Positions 54,583-63,389 of a stretch of DNA of 64,000 nt are shown here, in pieces; position 1 is the stretch's first letter, and the number at the start of each line of letters is the position of its first letter. This DNA comes from Nocardia ignorata NBRC 108230 (GTDB lineage Bacteria > Actinomycetota > Actinomycetes > Mycobacteriales > Mycobacteriaceae), in contig NZ_BDBI01000009.1 in assembly GCF_001612905.1 (NCBI RefSeq), forward strand, positions 1-64,000. The letters are read 5' to 3'. A program made the position numbers and the translations under genes. Below the pieces are notes generated by a model. The model saw only the letters and a list, made by a program, of their open reading frames with translations. It was not told the DNA's origin and did no database searches.

Positions 54583-55074
54583 TCAAATAGCGGATTCGTC
54601 GAACGCGGTCGAGTACTGGGCGTCCAGGCTGGGTTTGATGCTGCCGGCAACTCGGAGAAGGACTCGCCCACGGAGATGGTGGTACTCGGTTCCCAGGATC
54701 GGGTTGGTTCGTTGAAGGCCGGCGATGTAGTTCGCGCGCTGTTGTGCGGCGTCGGGAGTTGGCCAGACCTCGATCGTAGCGCCGCAGTCGGTGCCGAGGT
54801 CAGGGCATGCTGTCGTGGCGTCGTAGAGAACCGCTGCGTCAACGTACCCGTTCGGACGGCCGATGAGATTGTTCGGATCGTTGTCCTCGGTGATCGTCAC
54901 CACGTTGGTGATTGTCGAGAGGCGGTTCCTGAGGAACTCGGCGATGGTCGACGCGTTCGGTTGAGGGTCGGGAATGGCGGCCATGCTCGAGGTAGCCAGT
55001 TGTTGTGTAGGGGATTCTGCCTGGTCTCCGGAGCATGCGGTGCCGACGAGGCAGACAGCGACTGTCGCACCCAT
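54583..55074 (-). CDS. Putative secreted lipoprotein
   Basis: From ATG at 55074 the 163-residue product opens MGATVAVCLVGTACSGDQAE, a short signal with a lipobox-like GTAC. The mature part is acidic, with two cysteines (ACPDLGTDC) that may pair, and a segment EVWPTPDAAQQRANYIAGLQ seen in actinobacterial lipoproteins of unknown role. The true start is uncertain: the frame is open to 55227 and no ribosome site is clean. Confidence 0.6.
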   Translation of the reverse strand: MGATVAVCLVGTACSGDQAESPTQQLATSSMAAIPDPQPNASTIAEFLRNRLSTITNVVTITEDNDPNNLIGRPNGYVDAAVLYDATTACPDLGTDCGATIEVWPTPDAAQQRANYIAGLQRTNPILGTEYHHLRGRVLLRVAGSIKPSLDAQYSTAFDESAI

Positions 55075-55288
55075 TGTCAGAAGTCGTACATGGATACGGA
55101 TCGCTGACTCCTTTGGTCGGTACGCTCGACTGCGCGGTTGCCCGAAGAATATCCCATGCACGCGACTCATTAGTCCAACACCGGCACAAGCGCTCCTCTG
55201 GTCGGGTGGTCTCGTGGTGACCGGCAACGTCGCCAGAGCTCAGTGCCGGGTCACGTCACTCGGCAGAGTGGACTGAGGGGGATGTCGT

Positions 55289-55693
55289 ATGTGTTCGACT
55301 GACTTCATCAGAGGCGCCGAGATTTCGCTGGATTTGCTTGTTGGCTTGCCTCAACTGGACTCAGTCGATTCCGAGGACGATCAGATCGACACGGGTTCAC
55401 CTGCCGATCTCTGTGGCGTGCATTGCGGGCAGCCGGCGTGGGGCGGGTCACTACCAGCAAGCTGATGGCGCGCAAGCGTCCGAAATTGCTGCCGGTCATC
55501 GACAGTGTGGTCGAGAAAACCTTGAATCACCCTCGTCGGCAGAGCAATTGGATGATTCTTCGTGCGGCTCTACGCGAGGACGACCGTGCCCTGTGCGACA
55601 TCTTGACCGATGCTCGGGCAGAAGCCGAGATCGGGCACGATATCAGCCTGATCCGATGTTTCGGATGTTGTGGTGTGGATGGTCGGTCGGTAG
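55289..55693 (+). pseudogene. Frameshifted DUF6308 gene
   Basis: Reading starts MCSTDFIRGAEISLDLLVGL, then moves to a second frame with GVGRVTTSKLMARKRPKLLP and LREDDRALCDILTDARAEA, through GHDISLIRCF. It then moves to a third frame, DVVVWMVGR, ending at TAG (55691-55693). Joined, these pieces match the DUF6308 family layout. At least two indels separate the frames, so it is inactive unless the sequence has errors. Confidence 0.65.
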
Positions 55694-55942
55694 GACAGAT
55701 ACCGTCGCGCCCGTGGCCGATATTGATGCGCGAGGCGCATCGACCTCCACTGATACGGCCACTGTGCTCAGGAACGTGCCCGTGTGGTGGCCAGCCCTCA
55801 TGCGACTGGCAACGATGAGTCCCCCATTCGGCGGTCGGATGCAGCAGCGGCCGAGTCTTCGGTGAGGTTGATGGGTGAAGACGAGAGTGCCCCCGCGGTA
55901 CCGCGGGAATGGCGGGGCGCACTTCGTCAGTCCGTGTCTGGG

Positions 55943-56390
55943 TTAGATCGCGGCGGCGGTGCAGTTGACTACTGCGTATTTTCCGGTCGAGGTCTGTTCG
56001 TCAGCGACCTTGCCGTCCACGGTGATTCGGCACGTGACCGATGAGCCGTTGGTCTGGCGCCGAGCCCGATGATCGAGACCGTCGAGTCGTTCGTGACCGA
56101 TTTCGTCCACGGTGCGGCGGCGCTGACCTCCTGCTGCAGTTCGGAGTTCCCATCGAAGTAAGTCACCGAGTTCAGTTCGGCTGCGTCCGAGACGATCTCG
56201 TAGGTGATGTTCTTCCCCTTACCGGTGGAACTTCCGGCAGTAAGCGGCGGGATCGGCGCGCCTGGAGAATCGGGCGTAGTGGGAGTAGTCGAATTGATCG
56301 AGCTGGCTGCAGCGTCGATGGACTTGCTCACCTCCTCGCCTGCCTTGCCGAGAACAGCGATGCAGCCGCCGATTAGGCGCAGACCTGCTC
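55943..56390 (-). pseudogene. Frameshifted MmpS-like membrane protein gene
   Basis: The frame opens with GAGLRLIGGCIAVLGKAGEE, a membrane anchor, then ITYEIVSDAAELNSVTYFDG and STVSIIGLGA. A one-base shift there moves the expected remainder to another frame: QTNGSSVTCRITVDGKVADE, then STGKYAVVNCTAAAI and TAA at 55945-55943. The joined product resembles MmpS-family or related MSMEG-type proteins. Confidence 0.55.
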
Positions 56391-56500
56391 CAGGTCCTGT
56401 GGTGCCCCTTCGACCACCCGATCATGCCCAAGACCGCGCTGTCCTGGCGGTCGGCCGCCACCGTCACCGACATCTCGCCACGCGCCCGGAACTGCCCGCG

Positions 56501-56653
56501 ATGCAGTTCGACAACTACCTGCCCGCGCCCTGCCTGCTTAACCCGGAGCAAGTGACCGAATACCCCGACCACATGGAGCTGAGCACAGAACTCCGGGAGC
56601 AGATCGGAGACTGGAGCCTGTGGCAGGCAGCCGCAAGCCTGGAAGCTGCATGA
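56501..56653 (+). pseudogene. C-terminal gene fragment, 50 codons
   Basis: The frame reads MQFDNYLPAPCLLNPEQVTE, then PDHMELSTELREQIGDWSLW and a stop at 56651-56653. Composition and helix pattern look like the end of a real protein, but the upstream sequence in this frame does not. I do not recognise the family. Its stop codon is the first three bases of a perfect hairpin. Confidence 0.3.
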
Positions 56654-56686
56654 CACTTAATGCCAATTTGTTGGCATTAAGTGTCA
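56651..56686. repeat. Perfect 16-bp inverted repeat with 4-nt loop
   Basis: TGACACTTAATGCCAA-TTTG-TTGGCATTAAGTGTCA has no mismatch. The half-site is AT-rich against the local GC background. It could be a terminator, an operator for a palindrome-binding regulator, or a recombination site. Confidence 0.6.
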
Positions 56687-57200
56687 ATAGTGCGAGGGGC
56701 AATCGATGGGGAACCTGCTGGGGCGCACTTCTCATGGAGCATCCCAGCGCCTAAAAGGGTCGAACTTCCCACAATATTTGATTGTGTAACTAAGTAACTT
56801 CTTGGCCATCACACCAGGTGGTTCGGTATTCTTGGGCGATAAAAAACGTAACGGTCGGTGTATTTTGTGGTCTCGATCGCGCGGACCGGAGATCTATGCG
56901 GGGGTTGCCTCTCGACATCTCACGGTGCCGGTATGCTCACCTGTCAGGCGCAGCAAACCCTGTGGAGGTGACCCAGGATAGGTCGATGTTAGATGCGAAA
57001 GATGGATTGGCCACGTGAGCACTGCCATCTAGATTGCAATGAACATTGGCCCGTCGGATAATTTCTCCTTGTAATTTCTACGGCCGCCATGTCGGCCGTA
57101 GTTCTATGACTCATGGCAGCGATAGATCGACTGCCATCTTTCCATTTAAGCTCTCGTTAGTCATAATTCATCCAGTATATAAGTGAGGTATGCCGCGTAC
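56687..57200. other. AT-rich intergenic stretch upstream of qatA, with hairpin
   Basis: No gene is supportable. Base composition is visibly lower in GC than the flanks (AATATTTGATTGTGTAACTA, GGGCGATAAAAAACG). A perfect 9-bp hairpin CTACGGCCG-N6-CGGCCGTAG lies at 57078-57101 between T-rich flanks and may be a terminator. TATATAAG just before qatA could be part of its promoter. Confidence 0.5.
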
Positions 57201-59063
57201 ATGTCTACATCTTCCAACGGCGCAGATGCTAGGTCCATAACATTCCCCCTTCTCTCGGATGAGCCGTCGAAGAAGGATCTCCTTTCCTTTGAAGGAATTG
57301 CGTCGACTGTGGTCGATGCAATCTTTGATGACGCGCTGGACCCAATTGCGCTCGGTGTTTCCGGATCCTGGGGCAGCGGCAAGACGACTGTTCTGGAACT
57401 CATAAAGTCGCGTATCACCGTCGAGTCGGCATCGAGGAGTGGCGGTCAGGTCCTAGTTGTTCAGGTCGATCCGTGGCGATTCGATCCGCTGGTGGGGCCA
57501 AAGGAAAGCCTAATCGCCGCAGTCTTGTTCGAGCTGGAGGGAGCGATCAAGGATGCAGACGGTTCCGGTAAAAAGGCGTTTGCGCTGGTCAAGAGGCTTG
57601 CCAAGCGCGTGAATTGGTCGAAAGCTATCCAGATGGCAGCCAGTACTGCAATCACCCTCCAGCTCCCCAAGCTCGAAGACCTTCCCGACCTGATCAATGG
57701 CGGCGATGAGGAGTCGCAGGATTCCGAGACCAAACCACAGGGCATGGACCAGTTCAGGGAAGATTTCGAGGCGCTCCTCGACTCTGATGGACTGAAGCAT
57801 ATCTCGCGTGTCGTGGTACTGGTCGATGATCTGGATCGGTGCTTGCCGCCTACCGTTGTGCAGACATTGGAGGCCATTCGGCTCTTCTTGTCTGCCAAGA
57901 GGATGTCATTTGTTATAGCGGCAGACGAGGCACGAGTTGCGGAATCGATTCAGCACCATCTGAAACTCGATGCCGCGCAGCGGGAAGGTGAGGAGACCGT
58001 TGCCGAGCTGTATCTGCACAAGATTGTCCAGACGACGGTGCCAATTCCCGCCCTGAGTCGCGTAGACACCCAGGCCTATCTCTTCCTGCTACTGTGCCGG
58101 GCGAGTGTGGACGACGACCAGTACGACAGCCTGGTGGCTGACTGCATGCACCTTCGGCACACCGAGGGCAGTCTGGAAAAACTCGAAGTGCCCGCCGGTG
58201 TCGATCTCGACGAACCCTTGGCGATCGCCGCACGACTGACCCCGATCCTTTACGAGAAGCTGCGGGGCAACCCTCGACGGATCAAACGGTTCCTCAACGA
58301 CCTGAACGTGCGGCACACGGTGGCTTCTCATCGTGGCATTGACATGAAGCCCGCAGCGACGGCGAAGTTGATGGTATTGGAGAGGCTGCTGAAGGACGAG
58401 TTCGCCATGGTGCTCGGCTGGTTGTCACGTAACGAACTGCGAGACAAGCTCGACACGCTCCAGGCCGCCGCAACCCAGGGCGAGCTGAGCCCGGCATCGG
58501 AGGAGGCAGCAAGCGGCACACCCGAAACCCCCGATGCAACTCAGCAATCGACCTTCACCGATGAATTGATCAGATGGGCGAAACTGCCGCCACTGCTGGA
58601 CGCATCGGCAGTGTCGTCGTACCTGTACTTGGCCGCGTCGTTCTCCAATACACTCCTTGTAGCTGAGGGCCTTCCGCAGAGGCTGCGGGACATCGCGGCG
58701 AATCTGACATCCACCAGCCGGGTCGATCAGCAAGCGGTTTCCGACGATACGTTGCGTGCGCTGAGTGAATCCGATGCTCACGAGTTGGTCGGCTATCTTG
58801 CGCGCTCAACCCGCGACCAGCCGGTAGTCCAGAAGTTCACCGTCCAATCCATCCTCCGGATTGTTGACTGTCATCCACCAGTGACCGACGCTGCCATCGC
58901 AGGGTTGAAACGGATTCCCACGAAGGATTTGAAACCTGCGACGGTCCTGCTGTTTTTGGGTCGAGACAAGACCATCTATCAGCCGCTTTTCGATGACTGG
59001 TCGCAGGGCAATCCGCCGGTCCCTGTCCGTACCGCCATCGAACAGGTGATCGGGAGCCGCTGA
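57201..59063 (+). CDS. qatA: QatA: KAP-family P-loop ATPase of Qat anti-phage system
   Basis: The 620-residue KAP NTPase has Walker A GSWGSGKT (residues 55-62), a Walker B region VVVLVDDLDRCLPP (about 203-216) and KAP features RLFLSAKRMSFVIAADE and LRGNPRRIKRFLNDL. It is the ATPase of the four-gene Qat system shown to block phage in E. coli. ATG at 57201 is chosen over GTG at 57183. The next gene follows after three bases. Codon use is less GC-extreme than the dormancy cluster. Confidence 0.93.
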   Translation: MSTSSNGADARSITFPLLSDEPSKKDLLSFEGIASTVVDAIFDDALDPIALGVSGSWGSGKTTVLELIKSRITVESASRSGGQVLVVQVDPWRFDPLVGPKESLIAAVLFELEGAIKDADGSGKKAFALVKRLAKRVNWSKAIQMAASTAITLQLPKLEDLPDLINGGDEESQDSETKPQGMDQFREDFEALLDSDGLKHISRVVVLVDDLDRCLPPTVVQTLEAIRLFLSAKRMSFVIAADEARVAESIQHHLKLDAAQREGEETVAELYLHKIVQTTVPIPALSRVDTQAYLFLLLCRASVDDDQYDSLVADCMHLRHTEGSLEKLEVPAGVDLDEPLAIAARLTPILYEKLRGNPRRIKRFLNDLNVRHTVASHRGIDMKPAATAKLMVLERLLKDEFAMVLGWLSRNELRDKLDTLQAAATQGELSPASEEAASGTPETPDATQQSTFTDELIRWAKLPPLLDASAVSSYLYLAASFSNTLLVAEGLPQRLRDIAANLTSTSRVDQQAVSDDTLRALSESDAHELVGYLARSTRDQPVVQKFTVQSILRIVDCHPPVTDAAIAGLKRIPTKDLKPATVLLFLGRDKTIYQPLFDDWSQGNPPVPVRTAIEQVIGSR

Positions 59064-59066
59064 CCG

Positions 59067-59846
59067 ATGGGTACTAGCGGTTCGTTCGGCGGCAGTGGTG
59101 GCAAGGACGCGCAGGACCTGCGTGAGTCGATAGCGGACTGGCTCGATGACGGCTCCTCGTCCGACCAAGCCGCGGACGAACAAACCGTTGCTACGAGCAA
59201 TATCGACCGGCTACGGCCGATGATCCGGATACTGGCGAACTCCCGAGGTAGCGGCAGTGGCGGCGGTGGATCGGCAGGCGGTTCCGGAGGCGGCGGCGGA
59301 CGCTCGTCGGGCGGGGTGACGCGATCGGTCCAGCGGACCTCCCGCGTCGCCGGGCGGGCGGGCAGTCTCGCGTCGGCCTATGCCGCCGGTGATCGCGCGA
59401 GGCTGGCTGCCGCCGGTTTGAACTACGACGAGCTGATAGCGCTCAATGATCCCCTCGAAGTCGGATCACGCATCGCGAAGGCTGCTCTGGACAGCCAGAG
59501 TGACGGAACCTTCGAGTCCGGTGAGGAACGTGTCATCGTCGCCGAACTCATCGCGTGGATTATCGAGAGTCCTCCTGATTCCACACCCCGCCCTGATGAG
59601 GTTGCGCGAAAATCCATTGAACTGATCATCGCCGAGTGCTCGCTGTCGGAGGTGTCGGACACCCTGCGCTCCGGTCCGATGAATGCCAGCGAGCGCAGAC
59701 AGGTCGAAGACGAGATCCGCGAGGCTGCTGGCGTTCTCGCTGGCCAGGCGAGTCTTTCGGCCACCGGGGCAACCGAAGCCGAAATCACAAGGGCTATCCG
59801 GGACGGGATTGACATGCTGGTGAAAATCTATGGAGGATCGGCATGA
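59067..59846 (+). CDS. qatB: QatB: second subunit of the Qat system
   Basis: The 259-residue protein begins MGTSGSFGGSGGK, the characteristic glycine/serine opening of QatB proteins. A second low-complexity Gly/Ser run (about 65-85) precedes a helical C-terminal domain with ELIAWIIESPPDSTPRPDEV. It has no enzymatic motif and its molecular role is unknown. It overlaps qatC by four bases. Confidence 0.87.
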   Translation: MGTSGSFGGSGGKDAQDLRESIADWLDDGSSSDQAADEQTVATSNIDRLRPMIRILANSRGSGSGGGGSAGGSGGGGGRSSGGVTRSVQRTSRVAGRAGSLASAYAAGDRARLAAAGLNYDELIALNDPLEVGSRIAKAALDSQSDGTFESGEERVIVAELIAWIIESPPDSTPRPDEVARKSIELIIAECSLSEVSDTLRSGPMNASERRQVEDEIREAAGVLAGQASLSATGATEAEITRAIRDGIDMLVKIYGGSA

Positions 59847-61135
59847 CGTCGATTCTCTTCGAGGTTTCCGAGGCACGCGCGAGCAGTGCTGCTGAGTTCG
59901 ATGAGGTTTTCTTGTGGAATGAAACAGCTACTTCGACATTCCAAGGTCCGCTCAAGCCCTCACTGACCCAGCTCGGACAGGTGAAACCGCTTAACTCCGA
60001 TTTCGTGCGGATCGCGTTAGCGGTGCTGGCGGCTGACCGCTCCGTGCTCCGCACACGCGGCGGGTCGGACTGGAACAAGCGACTATTTGACCTCACTGTC
60101 GCCGTGGACCATCCCGATATCTGGACAGGCCAAGCAACGCGCCTGGCAGGCATCGTCGGATTTCTCACCGGTGACGCATGGTCATTCACCCTCGTGCAAA
60201 GCGACCCTCTAACTCCGACTAAGCCCGCTTCGACGCCTGACAACACACGCCGCGCAGTTCTCCTCAGTGGGGGCGCTGACTCGGCGACCGGCGCATTGAT
60301 GTCTCGGCACAGCCTGTCCGACGGTGAGGGCCAAATTCTGATATCGCAGTTCAGCCAACCCGCAATCACCAAGGTGCAGAAGACCCTTGCGACGGAGATC
60401 GAACGCTTGGTACCCGGCAAGAACCAAACCCACCACCGGATACAGTTCACCCGCAAGAACCGGCGAATGAACGGCACCGAGTTCAAGGACGAGTGGTCAA
60501 CGCGCTCCCGGTCGATTCTCTTCCTGGCACTCGGACTTGCGGCAGCTTCAGCGACTGAGACACCGCTTTGGATACCTGAGAATGGGTTCGCATCGCTCAA
60601 CCCTCCGCTCGGTCCCGAACGTCGTGGCAGCCTGTCCACCAAGACCACTCACCCAAAATTCCTGGCCGATCTGAGGCAACTACTGACCGACATCGGTGCG
60701 CACGGCGACATCGTCAACCCCTACGAGCGGATGACCAAAGGCGAGATGTTTCGCAGCCTTGCCGATACTTTCGGCGATGATGTCGCCTCGGCGTACCTGA
60801 GCAAGACCAATTCGTGCTCCCACGCCGACGGTAGATGGGCCCGTATCAGCCCCGGCAGTTCATGTGGTGTCTGCTTCGGATGCCTAGTCCGGCGAGCCTC
60901 ATTCCACGCCGCAGGACTGGCCGATCGAACGACCTACCTGAGCAACGACCAAGCAGGAAAGTCCGCCGACTACGTGAAGGGCAAATCTATTGAGGTCGCG
61001 ATGCGGGACTTCGTATCAGCAGGCATCAGCGATGCCATGATCATGGCCATGGACCTCCCAGACGGTTACTCGGCCAGAGACGCACATGACCTCTGCGTTC
61101 GAGGAGTGGCCGAACTCGCGGAGTTCCTGAAATGA
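59843..61135 (+). CDS. qatC: QatC: QueC-like (7-cyano-7-deazaguanine synthase-like) enzyme
   Basis: The 430-residue protein has an ATP-pyrophosphatase PP-loop SGGADS (142-147) and a QueC-type zinc site formed by SCSHADG and SSCGVCFGCLVRR (about 323-352). An N-terminal extension of about 130 residues is not in housekeeping QueC. Whether it makes a deazapurine or modifies a protein, as other defence QueC relatives do, cannot be read from sequence. It overlaps both neighbours by four bases. Confidence 0.93.
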   Translation: MTSILFEVSEARASSAAEFDEVFLWNETATSTFQGPLKPSLTQLGQVKPLNSDFVRIALAVLAADRSVLRTRGGSDWNKRLFDLTVAVDHPDIWTGQATRLAGIVGFLTGDAWSFTLVQSDPLTPTKPASTPDNTRRAVLLSGGADSATGALMSRHSLSDGEGQILISQFSQPAITKVQKTLATEIERLVPGKNQTHHRIQFTRKNRRMNGTEFKDEWSTRSRSILFLALGLAAASATETPLWIPENGFASLNPPLGPERRGSLSTKTTHPKFLADLRQLLTDIGAHGDIVNPYERMTKGEMFRSLADTFGDDVASAYLSKTNSCSHADGRWARISPGSSCGVCFGCLVRRASFHAAGLADRTTYLSNDQAGKSADYVKGKSIEVAMRDFVSAGISDAMIMAMDLPDGYSARDAHDLCVRGVAELAEFLK

Positions 61136-61908
61136 GCCGACAATTGCCTCCGCTCGACATGCACGCCCACGTCGAAACTTCAGTGCCCCAACGAGACCTG
61201 GAAGGGCTCGGAGCTGTCGTCTTCGCCGCTACCAGATCGCAGAAGGAGTTTACGCAAACTCTTGATCGGCATGACCAGATTGTCGTATGGGGTCTTGGAT
61301 GCCATCCGGGAGTCCCCGAGGCACACGTCGCCTTCGACGCAGACGCATTCCGCGAGCAGCTCGCAGCCACACCCTTCGTGAGCGAGATCGGATTGGACTC
61401 GCGATCGAAAGTTCCTGCGGCCGAACAGCATCAAAACTTCCGCTCGATACTTGAGCTTTGTAAGGGTGCGCCGCGAATCTTGTCCGTCCACAGCACCGGA
61501 CGAACACAACAGGTCCTGGACCTGGTCGAGGACGTACACGTCGACGGTGTCGTCCTACACTGGTGGCTCGGGACGGAGCAGGAGACCCGCCGGGCCATCG
61601 AACGCGGCTGTTACTTCTCCGTGAACTACGCAATGCTCGGCAAACCGCAACTAAACGCCATTCCTCACGACCGCCTACTGCTCGAAACGGATCACCCCTC
61701 CGGTGACCGACGCTCTACGCGCCCTCGCAGGCCAGGGCACACTCGCGTAGTCGAGGAGGAGATCGCCCGACTTAGCGGCAAAGACGTCGCGTTCGTCCGG
61801 GATCTCCAATGGCAGAATCTAGTGCGCCTGGTCGATCAGCTCAGGTTGAAACAACTGTTTCCGACTGCGATACAGCGCATGCTCACATATGGCGGGCGAG
61901 ACAAGTAG
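61132..61908 (+). CDS. qatD: QatD: TatD-like metal-dependent hydrolase
   Basis: The 258-residue amidohydrolase-fold protein has the TatD metal ligands: HxH at 11-13 (LDMHAHVE), Glu in SEIGLDSR, His in LSVHSTG and VLHWW, and Asp in LLETDHPSG. TatD enzymes are 3'-5' DNases. It is the last gene of the Qat operon and completes the set, which is required as a whole in known systems. Confidence 0.93.
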   Translation: MSRQLPPLDMHAHVETSVPQRDLEGLGAVVFAATRSQKEFTQTLDRHDQIVVWGLGCHPGVPEAHVAFDADAFREQLAATPFVSEIGLDSRSKVPAAEQHQNFRSILELCKGAPRILSVHSTGRTQQVLDLVEDVHVDGVVLHWWLGTEQETRRAIERGCYFSVNYAMLGKPQLNAIPHDRLLLETDHPSGDRRSTRPRRPGHTRVVEEEIARLSGKDVAFVRDLQWQNLVRLVDQLRLKQLFPTAIQRMLTYGGRDK

Positions 61909-62424
61909 TGAGGGCTGTTGTGGCACGGAACTCGGGGGATCGACGAAGCGTCATTGGTTATGTCGAGCAACGATGGCTTCTCCTGTCGACGTCTCGTGCT
62001 AACAACCGCATCGTCGTGGAGCCGACTTCGTCGCTCCGGATTTCCAGGAGAGTTGCCTGCGGATCATCCCTGACGAGAGGTCGGTGGATGACCTCAACGC
62101 CTGCACGGGGTGAAGTTCTCACCCACTCGGTCCTCGGCTCGTCCTCGGAACCCTATGCCGGTTGGTGTGGGCGCGGCACGCGAATTCGGACTGGTGACTC
62201 GAGTAGGGTCGATCTTGCCCCGCGACGTGGCGGCGACGCGTGGGTGCACGGGGAAGGTTCGCCTCGTTCGGTCGAGTCCGATCGAGGCGACCCGCGCATC
62301 CTGGACGTGTCCAGGCCGACGCAAGTCTCCCCGTTGAGGCAATGTCGAGCTATGTAGACGTCCCCGACCAACCTGGGGAAGGACGGTTACGGTTCGCTGC
62401 AGTACTGCCACGAATGGGCGGTGC
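61909..62424. other. 516-bp region with no supportable gene
   Basis: Open frames here are short and lack ribosome sites or recognisable domains. A tRNA-like look at 62150-62200 fails on pairing. Nothing else seen. Confidence 0.4.
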
Positions 62425-62778
62425 TTAGGCCGAGGCTTCCTCGTAGGCGGTGATGATCTCGGTGGCGATGCGGCCGCGGGTGGAGACGGTGCGGCCGTTT
62501 TCGATGGCCCAGGCCCTGATGGTGGCGAGGTCGGTGCGGCGACCTGTCCGGGTGGCGGGGGTCGTGGTGGCGTGTCGGCGGGTGTTGCTGGTTTTGGTGC
62601 GGCTGGTTCGCCGGGCGTATGGGGTCCATTGTGTGAAGGTGTTGCGCAGTTTGGTGGCGTTGGTTTCGGACAGGTCGATTTCGTAGGTGTGTCCGTCGAT
62701 GCCGAAGGTGACGGTTTCTTCGGCGGTGGATGTGCCGTCGTAGTCGTCGATGAGGGTGACAACGACCTTGCGTGCCAT
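62425..62778 (-). CDS. lsr2: Lsr2-family nucleoid-associated xenogeneic silencer
   Basis: The 117-residue protein begins MARKVVVTLIDDYDGTSTAE, the Lsr2 dimerisation domain (FGIDGHTYEIDL). It ends with the DNA-binding domain TDLATIRAWAIENGRTVSTRGRI, containing the RGR AT-hook-like motif. The linker is longer and more Thr/Arg-rich than usual. Lsr2 coats AT-rich, foreign DNA. Location beside the Qat operon suggests an island-borne paralogue rather than the housekeeping copy. Confidence 0.93.
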   Translation of the reverse strand: MARKVVVTLIDDYDGTSTAEETVTFGIDGHTYEIDLSETNATKLRNTFTQWTPYARRTSRTKTSNTRRHATTTPATRTGRRTDLATIRAWAIENGRTVSTRGRIATEIITAYEEASA

Positions 62779-63080
62779 GCGATTTCCCGTCTGTTGTGTC
62801 TGGTTGTGACTGTGTGAGGGTAGTCGCAGGTTCAGCGGATGCGGAGATCAGCTTCCTTGAACCGGACAAACCTCAAGCGCACGTTGCGCGAGGCGGGCTC
62901 GAGTTTGGGTGGCCGTCTTCGCGATGGTGTCGGCCATTCGAGGTTAGGTCTGGATGTTAGAAATGATCGGGCTTGGTGGGGCTCGTGTCGTTCATGACGA
63001 TCGTTCTCTGTTGGGGCTGCCGCAGGAGTAGGTGACAACCGAGATGGCTTGCCGAGAGGTAAGCCTGAGAGGATGTCGCA
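62779..63080. other. 302-bp region before the IS3 element
   Basis: No gene is supportable. The last part should include the left inverted repeat of the insertion sequence, but without its right end the boundary cannot be fixed. Confidence 0.4.
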
Positions 63081-63389
63081 GTGCCCAAGCCGTATCCGAA
63101 AGAGTTCCGCGACGATGTCGTGCGGGTCGCCCGCAACCGCGACGACGGAGTGACCCTGGAGCAGGTCGCGGCCGATTTCGGGGTTCATCCGATGACGCTG
63201 TCTAAATGGATGCGCCAAGCCGACGTCGACGACGGGAACAAACCGGGAACCACACGCAGCGAGTCCGGTGAGTTGCGCGATGCCCGCCGCCGGATCCGCC
63301 TGTTGGAGCAGGAGAATGAGGTCCTGCGCCGCGCCGCGGCGTATCTGTCGCAGGCGCAGATACCGGGAAAAGGCTCTACCCGCTCGTGA
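63081..63389 (+). CDS. IS3-family OrfA (helix-turn-helix)
   Basis: The 102-residue protein has the IS3 OrfA HTH (EFRDDVVRVARNR, TLEQVAADFGVHPMTLSKWM) and a leucine-zipper-like segment (RLLEQENEVLRRAAAYL) for multimerisation with OrfAB. GTG start after GAGAGG. The frame carries the slippery site used to make the OrfAB transposase. Confidence 0.93.
   Translation: MPKPYPKEFRDDVVRVARNRDDGVTLEQVAADFGVHPMTLSKWMRQADVDDGNKPGTTRSESGELRDARRRIRLLEQENEVLRRAAAYLSQAQIPGKGSTRS
63365..63371 (+). other. Programmed -1 frameshift site (G GGA AAA)
   Basis: The heptamer is in the orfA phase as CC-G GGA AAA, the canonical X XXY YYZ form. Slippage puts ribosomes into the orfB frame (AGG CTC TAC CCG). Confidence 0.7.

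Noticed and set aside
53885..57200. Cas genes for the CRISPR array
   Set aside because: No Cas-like motif in any frame here or elsewhere in the window.
62150..62200. Apparent tRNA 3' end (GTCCGAATTCG, GCGCCCACACCA)
   Set aside because: The T-arm stem does not pair and no cloverleaf can be drawn.
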